In this document: piece after piece, positions 38,921-47,510 of the stretch
Layout of the letters: each line of letters begins with the position of its first letter
Numbering within the stretch: position 1 is the stretch's first letter
Origin: Salinimicrobium xinjiangense DSM 19287
GTDB taxonomy: Bacteria > Bacteroidota > Bacteroidia > Flavobacteriales > Flavobacteriaceae
NCBI RefSeq assembly: GCF_000423585.1
Contig: NZ_AUIG01000023.1
Span: 1 to 64,000, forward strand
Length of the DNA: 64,000 nucleotides
Direction: 5' to 3'
Notes under the pieces: generated by a model
Told to the model about the DNA's origin: nothing
The model's database searches: none
Seen by the model: only the letters and a program-made list of their open reading frames with translations
Position numbers and translations under genes: made by a program

Positions 38921-39156
38921 TTTTTCTCTTCGGGAAATGTTTCCTGTGTGATCTTAAGTGCTTTATCAAAATGTGAAGTTTTGGCAAATAACAGGACCTG
39001 CCCGGGAAGCCCTCCTCCAAATCCCGCTCTTAAGCCGGAATCAAAGTCGTTTCTTACCCTGGTGGGTATACCTTCTTCTGCCAAAAGATTTTGTAAATGC
39101 TGGACGTTCACTTCACTTCCGGTATAAACTCTTTTGTATTCCTCTTCTTCGTTCAT
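38917..39156 (-). CDS. DUF2007 domain protein
   Basis: Protein of 79 aa. YKRVYTGSEVNVQHLQNLLAEEGIPTRVRNDF ... PGQVLLFAKTSHFDKALKI matches the DUF2007 'putative signal-transducing protein' family, a small ferredoxin-like fold related to PII-like regulators. Ligand unknown. First gene of a two-gene operon with the membrane protein. Confidence 0.85.
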   Translation of the reverse strand: MNEEEEYKRVYTGSEVNVQHLQNLLAEEGIPTRVRNDFDSGLRAGFGGGLPGQVLLFAKTSHFDKALKITQETFPEEKK

Positions 39157-39227
39157 ATTTCAAGATTTGTTTTAAAATTAATGAGAATCTGATTTCTCAG
39201 GCTGCATTTAAACTGAAATTAACACTT

Positions 39228-39962
39228 TCAGGCATTATAAAATTTACTGTTCCAGTTTCCTGAACTAAAATTCTTTCCGAGACTAATTCCGTAGAAAAAG
39301 ATCAAAGCTATAAGGGACTTAAAGGTATACATAAAGAGAATAAGAAATTGAGAAGTCTCCTGAAATTGCGAAAAGAAAACCTCCCTTATTCCGAAGGTGA
39401 GAAAGAAACTTGCAAAAAAGGAAAAAATGATCAGATTTTCTAGGTTTCGCAAGGGCCACATGGCGATCTTTCTAAGTGGATGAATATCTGTTCCCCATTT
39501 GTGCAGCAGGTAGTAATAGTTGTTTCCTATTGGCGCAAACAGCATTGGATCGTCTGCATTCTCCAATCTAAAATATTTTGCAGGGGCAAGGATAGTGAAT
39601 CCATTCAATACAATATCATGTTGTTTTTCGGTACTGCTGACTGCTTCCAGCGCTTCACCCGGTATTTCGCCCTTAAAATATTTCGTGCTGAGAAACCGCA
39701 GGCGGTATTGTATACAAATCTTTTTGATCTGAGATATGTGATAGATCCTTCCGCTTTCAAGCAAGTCAAAATTAAAAGCATTGTTATGAATTTCTTCGGG
39801 ATCTTCCCTGTTTATCCGATGAAGGACTTCCTGTTGAGAACCGGCTTTTCTGAGGATTTCACGCACTTCTTCTAGTAGCGCCTCCTGCTTCATTTCCTTT
39901 TTTCTCAGGTTTTCGAGTTTTTTCTGAAGGTTTATTCTGTCTGTCAGCATCTTCTTTTGCAT
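39228..39962 (-). CDS. hypothetical membrane protein with N-terminal coiled coil
   Basis: Protein of 244 aa. Residues 1-55 are a K/E-rich coiled coil; 70-165 a soluble alpha/beta region (SGRIYHISQIKKICIQYRLR, FTILAPAKYFRLEN); then two transmembrane helices (about 180-200 and 210-232). I do not recognise the family. Topology suggests a cytoplasmic N-terminal domain tethered to the inner membrane. Monocistronic. Confidence 0.72.
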   Translation of the reverse strand: MQKKMLTDRINLQKKLENLRKKEMKQEALLEEVREILRKAGSQQEVLHRINREDPEEIHNNAFNFDLLESGRIYHISQIKKICIQYRLRFLSTKYFKGEIPGEALEAVSSTEKQHDIVLNGFTILAPAKYFRLENADDPMLFAPIGNNYYYLLHKWGTDIHPLRKIAMWPLRNLENLIIFSFFASFFLTFGIREVFFSQFQETSQFLILFMYTFKSLIALIFFYGISLGKNFSSGNWNSKFYNA

Positions 39963-40147
39963 TTAAGCTAATAAAACTAGACAATAACTATAAAACAAAC
40001 AAAACTCCGATTTTTGGCTTTTTATTAAATATTCATACTGTTAATTTTAAGATTGCAGGGTTAAAATAACTTTAAACCCTCCTATGACCAAAAGGAATAG
40101 GCGGGGAAATCTTATCTTGAGGAGGTAATTCAAAAACAAAAAGAAAG

Positions 40148-40732
40148 ATGAGATTTTTTAAACACTTTTTAAGCCTCAGTATTTTAACGGGATTTCTTGT
40201 TGCAAGCTGTGGTCCAAAAGTAGACGCAGATAAAAAAGTTGCAAGTATGAGCAGCTATAACAGCTACGCATTTCTCCCCAACCAGGATACCATACAAACC
40301 TCAAATTATGACAACGCCCGGGTTAATGAAGTCGTGATTGATGAGATAAGGACCAATATGCAGGAAAAGAATTATCGCCTGGATCGCAACCAACCCGATC
40401 TACTGGTATATTATCACCTGATGATGGATGAGGAAAATGCAGTAAATGCGAATCCCGTTTATACCAATTACAGTTACTACAGGCCAGGGCACTATGTAGG
40501 ACCTTACTACCGCAATTACGCCTATAATAATTACTTTACCGTTCCTCGTATTGTAGGGACCAAGGTACAGCAAATATCGTATAAGGAAGGAACTTTGGTT
40601 ATTGACCTGATTGACCGTAGAACCAATGAGATCGTCTGGAGAGGTACTGCTGAAGATGTGATTGAGCGTAACAACCTGGAAGCTGAATTAAGGACGTACA
40701 TAGACGCAATTTTTGAGAGGTTGCCAAAGTAG
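40148..40732 (+). CDS. DUF4136 domain lipoprotein
   Basis: Protein of 194 aa with lipoprotein signal (SLSILTGFLVASC). The DUF4136 pattern is clear (SYAFLPNQDTIQ, VVIDEIRTNMQEKNYRLDRNQPDLLVYYH, YKEGTLVIDLIDRRTNEIVWRGTAED) with a tyrosine-rich insertion (about 105-140). Function unknown. Purine-rich GAGGAGG lies about 20 nt upstream of the ATG. Monocistronic. Confidence 0.88.
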   Translation: MRFFKHFLSLSILTGFLVASCGPKVDADKKVASMSSYNSYAFLPNQDTIQTSNYDNARVNEVVIDEIRTNMQEKNYRLDRNQPDLLVYYHLMMDEENAVNANPVYTNYSYYRPGHYVGPYYRNYAYNNYFTVPRIVGTKVQQISYKEGTLVIDLIDRRTNEIVWRGTAEDVIERNNLEAELRTYIDAIFERLPK

Positions 40733-40770
40733 AAGTCCAAATTAATACAAAAAAAAACTGCTTTAAAATA

Positions 40771-40800
40771 AAAGAGGCTGTTCGATAGAACAGCCTCTTT
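40771..40800. terminator. bidirectional terminator
   Basis: A perfect 13-bp stem (AAAGAGGCTGTTC, 40771-40783, with 40788-40800), loop GATA, then TTTTTATATTT. It lies between the convergent DUF4136 gene and pheT. Confidence 0.93.
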
Positions 40801-40820
40801 TTATATTTATCTAATTATAT

Positions 40821-43247
40821 TTATCTAAGCTCGGCTCCCAATTGCTTTTCCAGGTTTTGCTGAAGCTTATTCATGATCTTGTCAATTTGCTTATCTGTAA
40901 GCGTCTTTTTTTCATCCCGAAGAATAAAGCTTACGGCATAACTCTTTTTGCCCTGTGGCAGGTTTGCACCTTCATATACATCAAAAAGGTTTACCTCTTT
41001 TAAAATATCCTTTTCAGTGCGGAATGCAATGTCATATATCTCTTCGAATTTAACCTCATTCTCAAGCAGTAGTGCAAAATCTCTTCGTACTGACTGGAAT
41101 TTGGAAATCTCAGTGAATTTATTCTGTTGATTGCGGGAAGTTTCCACTACCAGGTCCCAATTGAAATCGGCATATAATACTTCCTGCCCGATATCAAAAT
41201 TCTTTAGGATCTTCTTTTTAACCACTCCAAATTCAACCAGCCGTGTCTTATTGAAACTCAGGGAAACACCTTCAGAAAAAATGTCATTTTTGACAGGTGA
41301 GGTCTTTAAATTCCTAATCCCAAGTCTTTCAAGCACACTGGTTACTACTCCTTTTAGGTAAAAGAAATCCCCCGGCTTATTCGCAGCAGTCCACGCTTCC
41401 CGGCTACGGTTTCCGGAAATAAAAATGGAAAGATGTTTGTTTTCCTGCCTTCCACCCGAATAGTTATGATAAGTTTTTCCAAATTCAAAGAATTTAAGAT
41501 CAGAGCGTTTTCTGTTGAGGTTATAACTTACTGCTTCCAGTCCAGAGAACAACAGAGACTGCCTTAGAACAGAGAGTTCCTGGCTTAGGGGATTGAGCAT
41601 CTTTACAGCCTGCTCTTCCTTTAAATTTTCGCTTAGACCCAAATGTGCCGGACTGGTAAGAGAGTTGGCCATAGTTTCGAAAAACCCTTGTCCCACAAGT
41701 TGTCCTGCTATTAAATTCTGAATTTTATAATCTTCAAACCTTCCGGAGTTTGCTACAGATGCATTGATCTTTTCCCCAAACTCTATATTGTTGTAACCGT
41801 AAACTCTTAAGATCTCTTCAATTACATCTGCTTCTCTTTTGACGTCTACACGATAAGCCGGAATGGTTAATCCCATTCCCGTTTCGGTAACATTATTCAC
41901 TCTTATTTCCAGAGAGGCAAGAATAGATTTAATAGTCTCCTTAGAAAGATTTTGCCCGATGAGGGTATTGATCTTGTCAAAGGTGAGAAATACAGGAAAA
42001 TCCTCAATCTTCTTGGGATAGTAATCATCGATATCACTCGCAACACTTCCACCAGCCAGTTCCTGAATAAGCAGCACTGCGCGTTTTAAAGCATATTCTG
42101 TGATATTTGGATCAATGCCTCTTTCATATCTAAAGGATGCATCGGTATTCAGGCCGTGCCGTTTGGCTGTTTTTCTTACGGTCACAGGATTAAAGTAGGC
42201 ACTTTCTATAAACAGGCTTTTAGTTCCTGAAGTTACTCCGCTTCCAATTCCTCCAAAAACTCCGGCAATAGCAAGAGGCTTCTCTGCATCACAGATCATA
42301 AGATCCTCTTCATGGAGTTCACGTTCCACGTCGTCAAGACTTGTAAATTTCGTTCCTGCAGGTAACGTCTTAACGTTAATTTCATTACCAGTAATCCTGT
42401 CGGCATCAAAGGCGTGGAGTGGCTGCCCCAACTCGTGCATTACGTAGTTGGTAATATCCACCACATTGTTTTTTGGTGTTATACCTATAGCCTTAAGCCT
42501 ATTCTGTAACCATTTAGGGGATTCAGCAATTTCTACTCCTGTAATGGTAACTCCGCAGTAGCGAGGCGCCATTTCGGGGTTATGGATCTTAACCGGAATT
42601 CTTTTGCTGCGGCTGTCCACATGGAAACTACTAACAGAAGGGGTGATCAATTCTTGATTTTCTCCCTGTTGCTGTAGACCGGCTTTTAAATCACGGGCAA
42701 CACCCCAGTGGCTCATAGCATCTGCCCTGTTAGGCGTAAGTCCAATTTCGAAGACATGGTCATCTTCAATTTCAAAAAGATCGGCTGCCGGAGTTCCGGG
42801 AGTGAGATCGCTATCCAGTACCATAATGCCTTCATGGCTTTGCCCCAGGCCAAGTTCATCTTCAGCGCAGATCATCCCATGACTGCTTTCCCCGCGAATC
42901 TTACTTTTTTTGATCTCCCAGGGAGAGCCTTTTTCATCATATAAGGTCGTGCCCACAGTTGCAACAGGTACTTTTTGTCCCGCAGCAACATTTGGAGCTC
43001 CACAAACGATCTGCACAGGTTCTCCGTTTCCGAGGTTCACTGTGGTCACTTTAAGCCGATCTGCATTAGGATGCCGTTCGCAGGTGAGCACTTCCCCCAC
43101 AATAATTCCGCGAAGGCTTCCTTTTACACTTTGAAATTCCTGAATGCCTTCAACTTCAAGTCCCAGATCTGTAAGCAATTCTCCCGTTTCTTTGGGACTG
43201 CGGCTGACTTTAATGAACTGTCTAAGCCAGTTATATGAAATTTTCAT
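40821..43247 (-). CDS. pheT: phenylalanine--tRNA ligase beta subunit
   Basis: Protein of 808 aa from ATG 43247 (MKISYNWLRQFIKVSRS); 24 extra in-frame codons upstream are not conserved-looking. Order: N-terminal tRNA-binding OB domain (about 40-155), B3/B4 editing domain, B5 domain, catalytic-like core (GLEAVSYNLNRKRSDLKFFEFG) and C-terminal ferredoxin-fold anticodon-binding domain (SKFQSVRRDFALLLENEVKF). It pairs with PheS to charge tRNA-Phe. pheS is not adjacent, as is common in Bacteroidetes. Confidence 0.97.
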   Translation of the reverse strand: MKISYNWLRQFIKVSRSPKETGELLTDLGLEVEGIQEFQSVKGSLRGIIVGEVLTCERHPNADRLKVTTVNLGNGEPVQIVCGAPNVAAGQKVPVATVGTTLYDEKGSPWEIKKSKIRGESSHGMICAEDELGLGQSHEGIMVLDSDLTPGTPAADLFEIEDDHVFEIGLTPNRADAMSHWGVARDLKAGLQQQGENQELITPSVSSFHVDSRSKRIPVKIHNPEMAPRYCGVTITGVEIAESPKWLQNRLKAIGITPKNNVVDITNYVMHELGQPLHAFDADRITGNEINVKTLPAGTKFTSLDDVERELHEEDLMICDAEKPLAIAGVFGGIGSGVTSGTKSLFIESAYFNPVTVRKTAKRHGLNTDASFRYERGIDPNITEYALKRAVLLIQELAGGSVASDIDDYYPKKIEDFPVFLTFDKINTLIGQNLSKETIKSILASLEIRVNNVTETGMGLTIPAYRVDVKREADVIEEILRVYGYNNIEFGEKINASVANSGRFEDYKIQNLIAGQLVGQGFFETMANSLTSPAHLGLSENLKEEQAVKMLNPLSQELSVLRQSLLFSGLEAVSYNLNRKRSDLKFFEFGKTYHNYSGGRQENKHLSIFISGNRSREAWTAANKPGDFFYLKGVVTSVLERLGIRNLKTSPVKNDIFSEGVSLSFNKTRLVEFGVVKKKILKNFDIGQEVLYADFNWDLVVETSRNQQNKFTEISKFQSVRRDFALLLENEVKFEEIYDIAFRTEKDILKEVNLFDVYEGANLPQGKKSYAVSFILRDEKKTLTDKQIDKIMNKLQQNLEKQLGAELR

Positions 43248-43304
43248 TGAATCAAATTTTCCAGCCGCAAAGATAGTATTACGAATGGTTTTAGCATAAT
43301 AAAA

Positions 43305-43332
43305 AAGGAAGGAGAACAAATCCTCCTTCCTT
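43305..43332 (-). terminator. terminator after the DUF1579-like gene
   Basis: On the minus strand, stem AAGGAAGGAG / CTCCTTCCTT with an 8-nt loop is followed by TTTTT, directly after the gene ending at 43353 and before pheT. Confidence 0.88.
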
Positions 43333-43352
43333 GGGTATGAACAAAAATACGT

Positions 43353-44264
43353 TTATTTGGTCATGTTCATTGCATAAACCCGTTGCCATTGATCACTATC
43401 ATCTTTTTCAAAGATGACCCAATCCATTTCACTGTCTGAGATTTTCTTTATTTCATGTTTTAAGTCTAATTTCTTTCCTTCCATAGTGGTGTAAGAATCT
43501 GTAAATTCATAATGATTATCACCCGCAGGTTTCATTTTCATGTGGGAAACCTCTATGCCTCTTAACCTGTTTGGATTAAAATAGGCTACGTCAAATTCGT
43601 CATCAATTGCATCATAGGTAATGATCCTTATCCCATCAGGTTCGTTCTGCTCGTTATAGTGATGAAGAAAAATAGAATTAGTTTCTTCATTGAATTCAAT
43701 TTTATCTTTTCCCTTCATTTTTTGGACTTCCTTACCATTTTCATAGGCTGTGGCATCTATATTCCAGTCTCCAAGAAGAAAATCCATTTGTTTGTGCTTC
43801 TTGTCGATCTTTGCCATTTTACTTCTGGTTTGAGGGTATAGAGAGTTCTTTTCCCACTCATCTTTGGAATCCTTAGAAATCTCAGCCGACTTTTTAAAGT
43901 ATTCTTTAGCTTCTTTCTCGTTTCCTTTTTTAACCAGGTAATCACCGTAAGAGTCATAGGGATTGGCTGCTTTTGGATACTCCTCCATATTAAGTCGAAA
44001 TATCCTCTCTGCGGCATCGAGATCTTCGTCCTCATTCATGATCCGGTATGCTACTGCATTCAATTCTGCCTGTGATAATTCGTAGTCGCCTTTTTTCTTA
44101 TGCTCCCGGTATTTAGCTATGGCATTTTCTACTCCATTGGACTTATATGCCGTGTAGATGTCTTCCTGTATGGAAGTGCTTGTTTTTTCCTGCGCATATC
44201 CTCCTGCAACAAACAGGATAAGCAGCAGAATAGTGGATGCGGTGGTAAATACTTTCTTTCTCAT
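43353..44264 (-). CDS. secreted TPR-DUF1579-like protein
   Basis: Protein of 303 aa with a cleavable signal (LLLILFVAGGYAQ). Residues about 30-130 are helical TPR-like repeats (AERIFRLNMEEYPKAANPYD, GNEKEAKEYFKKSAEIS). Residues 155-300 (MDFLLGDWNIDATAYENG ... ITYDAIDDEFDVAYFNPN ... WVIFEKDDSDQWQRVYAMNM) resemble the DUF1579/lipocalin-like 'LLGDW' family. Function unknown; periplasmic. Monocistronic. Confidence 0.78.
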   Translation of the reverse strand: MRKKVFTTASTILLLILFVAGGYAQEKTSTSIQEDIYTAYKSNGVENAIAKYREHKKKGDYELSQAELNAVAYRIMNEDEDLDAAERIFRLNMEEYPKAANPYDSYGDYLVKKGNEKEAKEYFKKSAEISKDSKDEWEKNSLYPQTRSKMAKIDKKHKQMDFLLGDWNIDATAYENGKEVQKMKGKDKIEFNEETNSIFLHHYNEQNEPDGIRIITYDAIDDEFDVAYFNPNRLRGIEVSHMKMKPAGDNHYEFTDSYTTMEGKKLDLKHEIKKISDSEMDWVIFEKDDSDQWQRVYAMNMTK

Positions 44265-44372
44265 AACTTCCTAAATTTTAACTTATTACATTTTAAATTT
44301 ACTGAATTTTAAGATGTTTGTTATTAGAAAATCATATAAGTATTTAAAAACGGGGGAAAACCCTTAAATGAA

Positions 44373-44397
44373 AAAAGGCCCCGGAGTGGGGCCTTTT
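44373..44397 (-). terminator. terminator after the 44418-45215 lipoprotein gene
   Basis: On the minus strand, AAAAGGCCCC / GGGGCCTTTT with loop ACTCC, then TTTTTT. Confidence 0.9.
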
Positions 44398-44417
44398 CAT
44401 TTTTTAAAAGGTCTCAG

Positions 44418-45215
44418 TTATTGGCATTCTATTTCCTCTGTTGATCCAAGAGTAACTTCTTCATCATCAATTTTTCTTTTGGCTGACCAGTCACCTATGC
44501 CGTTACCTCCGGTAAACTCAATTGTAATGGTGACCACTTGGCAAGCTCCTACATATCCTTCCCACCTAGTTACAGAAGACTCACTGTTCAGAACTGAGGG
44601 ATGATCTAAATTGCGAGTTAATACGTCGTCACTAGTAGCATTTGTTATGGAAGTCCCATTAGTAAGACCACCCTGAATAACTATAGGTCCCTCTTCTTCA
44701 GCTGTAAAGGTAAGGGTCAAGAGTCCATTTTCTTCACAGGAAAAATCTGCAATAAGTTCATTTGTGCAACCACAATTGTCTACAGTCACAGAAAACTGGG
44801 TTGTCCCCCCACTTCCGATCTTATACTGCAGATGATAAGTTCCCGCTTGGTCGAAAGTATAATTTACGTCGACAGGTCCAGCTCCTGGGTATTGTGTATT
44901 GATAACATCATAATAGTAACTCTCCTCTACTTCTGTTGTTTGCGGATCATCACCTTCAACTAAAAGTTGCAGGAAAATATGAGTTGCCTGCTCTTTTCCT
45001 TGAGGATTTGTGTTTTGAGGAAAATTAAAAGTAAAAGTTGCTTCCTCACCCGCACAAAAGGATTCAGGGATATCAAATGACTCTCCTGCGTTCTGAACTG
45101 TAGATTTGTTCTTTCCGGTTACAGCAGCATCTAAAGATGTAAGTTCATCCTGAATGGGCTCTGCACTACAAGCTGCCAATGTCGCAGCTACAAATAATAA
45201 ATAAATTTTTTTCAT
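44418..45215 (-). CDS. hypothetical lipoprotein with Ig-like regions
   Basis: Protein of 265 aa with lipoprotein signal (IYLLFVAATLAAC). The remainder is beta-rich and acidic, with two Ig-like stretches (AGEEATFTFNFPQNTNPQ and FDQAGTYHLQYKIGSGG) and paired cysteines (DNCGCTNELIADFSC). No family recognised. Probably surface-exposed. Flanked by its own terminator and a 113-bp upstream gap. Confidence 0.75.
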   Translation of the reverse strand: MKKIYLLFVAATLAACSAEPIQDELTSLDAAVTGKNKSTVQNAGESFDIPESFCAGEEATFTFNFPQNTNPQGKEQATHIFLQLLVEGDDPQTTEVEESYYYDVINTQYPGAGPVDVNYTFDQAGTYHLQYKIGSGGTTQFSVTVDNCGCTNELIADFSCEENGLLTLTFTAEEEGPIVIQGGLTNGTSITNATSDDVLTRNLDHPSVLNSESSVTRWEGYVGACQVVTITIEFTGGNGIGDWSAKRKIDDEEVTLGSTEEIECQ

Positions 45216-45328
45216 AATAATTGGTAGTTTTGGTTAAATTAGAAAGCTAATCTAAGCCAAAAAACCCTTCGCAAATCACTGGGAACCAGTTATTCGACAA
45301 GATTGTAAGAATAATCGACGTGTGGGGA

Positions 45329-47434
45329 TTAACTGATATAATTCCAGATGTTTTTCTCCTTCACCAATTGGGAATAGGTGAATTTCACTACCCGGTTTTT
45401 CTCCATTTCCAGGTTGGGATCTTCTTTCAGGAGTTGTAGTGCGTAGTATCTGGCCGTTTTAAGAATGTCATTATCTTTTACAATATCGGCAATCTTGAGA
45501 TTGAGGATTCCGCTTTGTTGGGTGCCCATAAGATCACCGGGGCCGCGGAGTTTCAGGTCTACTTCCGCGATCTCGAATCCGTCGCTGGTCCGGACCATGG
45601 TCTCCAATCGGGTCTTGCTGTCATTTGACAATTTATGCCCTGTCATAAGGATGCAATAACTTTGTTCGGCACCACGGCCTACACGGCCTCTCAACTGGTG
45701 CAGCTGGGAAAGGCCAAAGCGCTCGGCACTCTCTATGATCATGACGCTGGCATTGGGGACATTTACTCCAACCTCGATCACGGTAGTAGCCACCATGATC
45801 TGGGTCTCCCCCTTTACAAACCTGTCCATTTCGTAATCTTTATCGGCAGGTTTCATTTGCCCATGAACAATAGAGATCTGGAATTCGGGCATCGGAAATT
45901 CCCGGGCTATACTTTCATAGCCGTCCATCAGGTCCTTGTAATCCAGGGCTTCAGACTCCTGAATTAGTGGATATACTACATATACCTGTCTTCCTTTCTT
46001 GATTTCGTCCCGAATGAACTTAAATACTTTTAACCTGTTACTGTCATACCTATGAACAGTTCTGATCTCCTTTCTTCCCGGCGGCAGTTCGTCAATTACC
46101 GAAACATCCAGGTCTCCGTACAGGCTCATCGCTAATGTTCTGGGAATAGGGGTGGCGGTCATCACCAGTACATGTGGTGGCAAATGGTTTTTCTTCCACA
46201 GCCGGGCTCGCTGAGCTACTCCAAACCGATGCTGTTCATCTATAATGGCCAGTCCCAAATTGCTGAATTTAACCTTTTCCTCTAACAGGGCGTGGGTTCC
46301 AATCAATAAATGAAGTTCGCCGCTTTCTAAAGCTGCATGAATTTCTCTTCTTTCTGAGGTCTTTGTAGAACCTGTCAACAGGCGGACCTTGATGCCCAAA
46401 TCGTTCACCAGTTCTGAAATTCCGTTATAGTGCTGTATTGCAAGGATCTCTGTAGGAGCCATAAGACAAGCCTGAAATCCGTTGTCTAACGCGAGCAAAA
46501 CGCTCATTAAAGCCACAATGGTCTTTCCCGAACCTACGTCTCCCTGTAACAGCCGGTTCATTTGGGCACCGGTGCCAAGGTCGTGTCTTATTTCCTTTAT
46601 TACTCTTTTTTGCGCATTGGTCAACTCAAAAGGAAGATGATTTTCGTAAAAGTCACTGAAGTGGGAACCTACGGCTTCAAAAAGAAATCCTTTGATCTTT
46701 TGCTTCCGGATGAGGTTTTTCATCAAAAGCTGCAGCTGAATGTAGAAAAGCTCTTCAAATTTTAATCTGAATTCCGCTTTTGCCAGCAGCTCCTGGTTCT
46801 TTGGAAAATGTGCATTAAAAAGGGCTTCAGCTTTGGGTAAAAGATGCAACTCTTCCCTCAAACCTTCCGGCAGGGGATCTATGAATTTCCCCCCACTTTC
46901 AGAAAAAAGTTGCTGTACACACCGACTAATTACCCGGTTTGTAATTCCGGATTTTCCGAGTTTTTCCGTAGAAGGATAAACAGGTTGCATTGCCGGACGC
47001 AGGCTTTTTTTATACTCCTCTACCAGCTCCATCTCCGGATGCGGCATACTAAAGAGCCCGTTGTACCAGCTGGTCTTTCCGAAGATAATATAAGGAGTGT
47101 TGATCTTAAGGTTTTCGCGGATCCATTTTTGTCCCCGAAACCATACCAGTTCCATTTTGCCTGTATCATCCACAAAGTCAGCCACCAGGCGCTTGCCTTT
47201 CTTCTGCTCCACAGTTCGCAGGTGTACGATCTTACCTACAACCTGTACTTCAGCAGAATTGCGCTCCAGTTGCGCGATCTTATAAAAACGGGTTTTATCC
47301 AGGTATCGATTGGGAAAAAAGTTAAGCAGGTCGCCATAGGTGTGGACTCCAATTTCCTTGCGCAGAATATCTGCCCGGTTGGGCCCAATACCTTTGAGGT
47401 AATCAATGGGTGTCTGCAGCAGGTTGGGATTCAT
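45329..47434 (-). CDS. recG: ATP-dependent DNA helicase RecG
   Basis: Protein of 701 aa, family length. N-terminal wedge/OB domain (about 60-160), then helicase lobe with Walker A LLQGDVGSGKTIVAL, DEQH box IIDEQHRFG, motif TATPIPRTLAMSLYGDLDVS, and C-terminal lobe with VATTVIEVGVNVPNA and QLRGRVGRG. It remodels stalled forks and Holliday junctions. Divergent from the M1 peptidase gene across 76 bp. Confidence 0.97.
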   Translation of the reverse strand: MNPNLLQTPIDYLKGIGPNRADILRKEIGVHTYGDLLNFFPNRYLDKTRFYKIAQLERNSAEVQVVGKIVHLRTVEQKKGKRLVADFVDDTGKMELVWFRGQKWIRENLKINTPYIIFGKTSWYNGLFSMPHPEMELVEEYKKSLRPAMQPVYPSTEKLGKSGITNRVISRCVQQLFSESGGKFIDPLPEGLREELHLLPKAEALFNAHFPKNQELLAKAEFRLKFEELFYIQLQLLMKNLIRKQKIKGFLFEAVGSHFSDFYENHLPFELTNAQKRVIKEIRHDLGTGAQMNRLLQGDVGSGKTIVALMSVLLALDNGFQACLMAPTEILAIQHYNGISELVNDLGIKVRLLTGSTKTSERREIHAALESGELHLLIGTHALLEEKVKFSNLGLAIIDEQHRFGVAQRARLWKKNHLPPHVLVMTATPIPRTLAMSLYGDLDVSVIDELPPGRKEIRTVHRYDSNRLKVFKFIRDEIKKGRQVYVVYPLIQESEALDYKDLMDGYESIAREFPMPEFQISIVHGQMKPADKDYEMDRFVKGETQIMVATTVIEVGVNVPNASVMIIESAERFGLSQLHQLRGRVGRGAEQSYCILMTGHKLSNDSKTRLETMVRTSDGFEIAEVDLKLRGPGDLMGTQQSGILNLKIADIVKDNDILKTARYYALQLLKEDPNLEMEKNRVVKFTYSQLVKEKNIWNYIS

Positions 47435-47510
47435 GGAAACGAAGATAAAAAAAAGCCTTTTAGGAAGCTGAGTTTTTAAAAGTTTGGAACAGGTAACCTA
47501 TATTTGAATA

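Noticed and set aside
45280-45300. Small hairpin ACTGG-GAA-CCAGT upstream of the lipoprotein gene
   Set aside because: Only 5 bp, no T-run and no partner feature; expected by chance.
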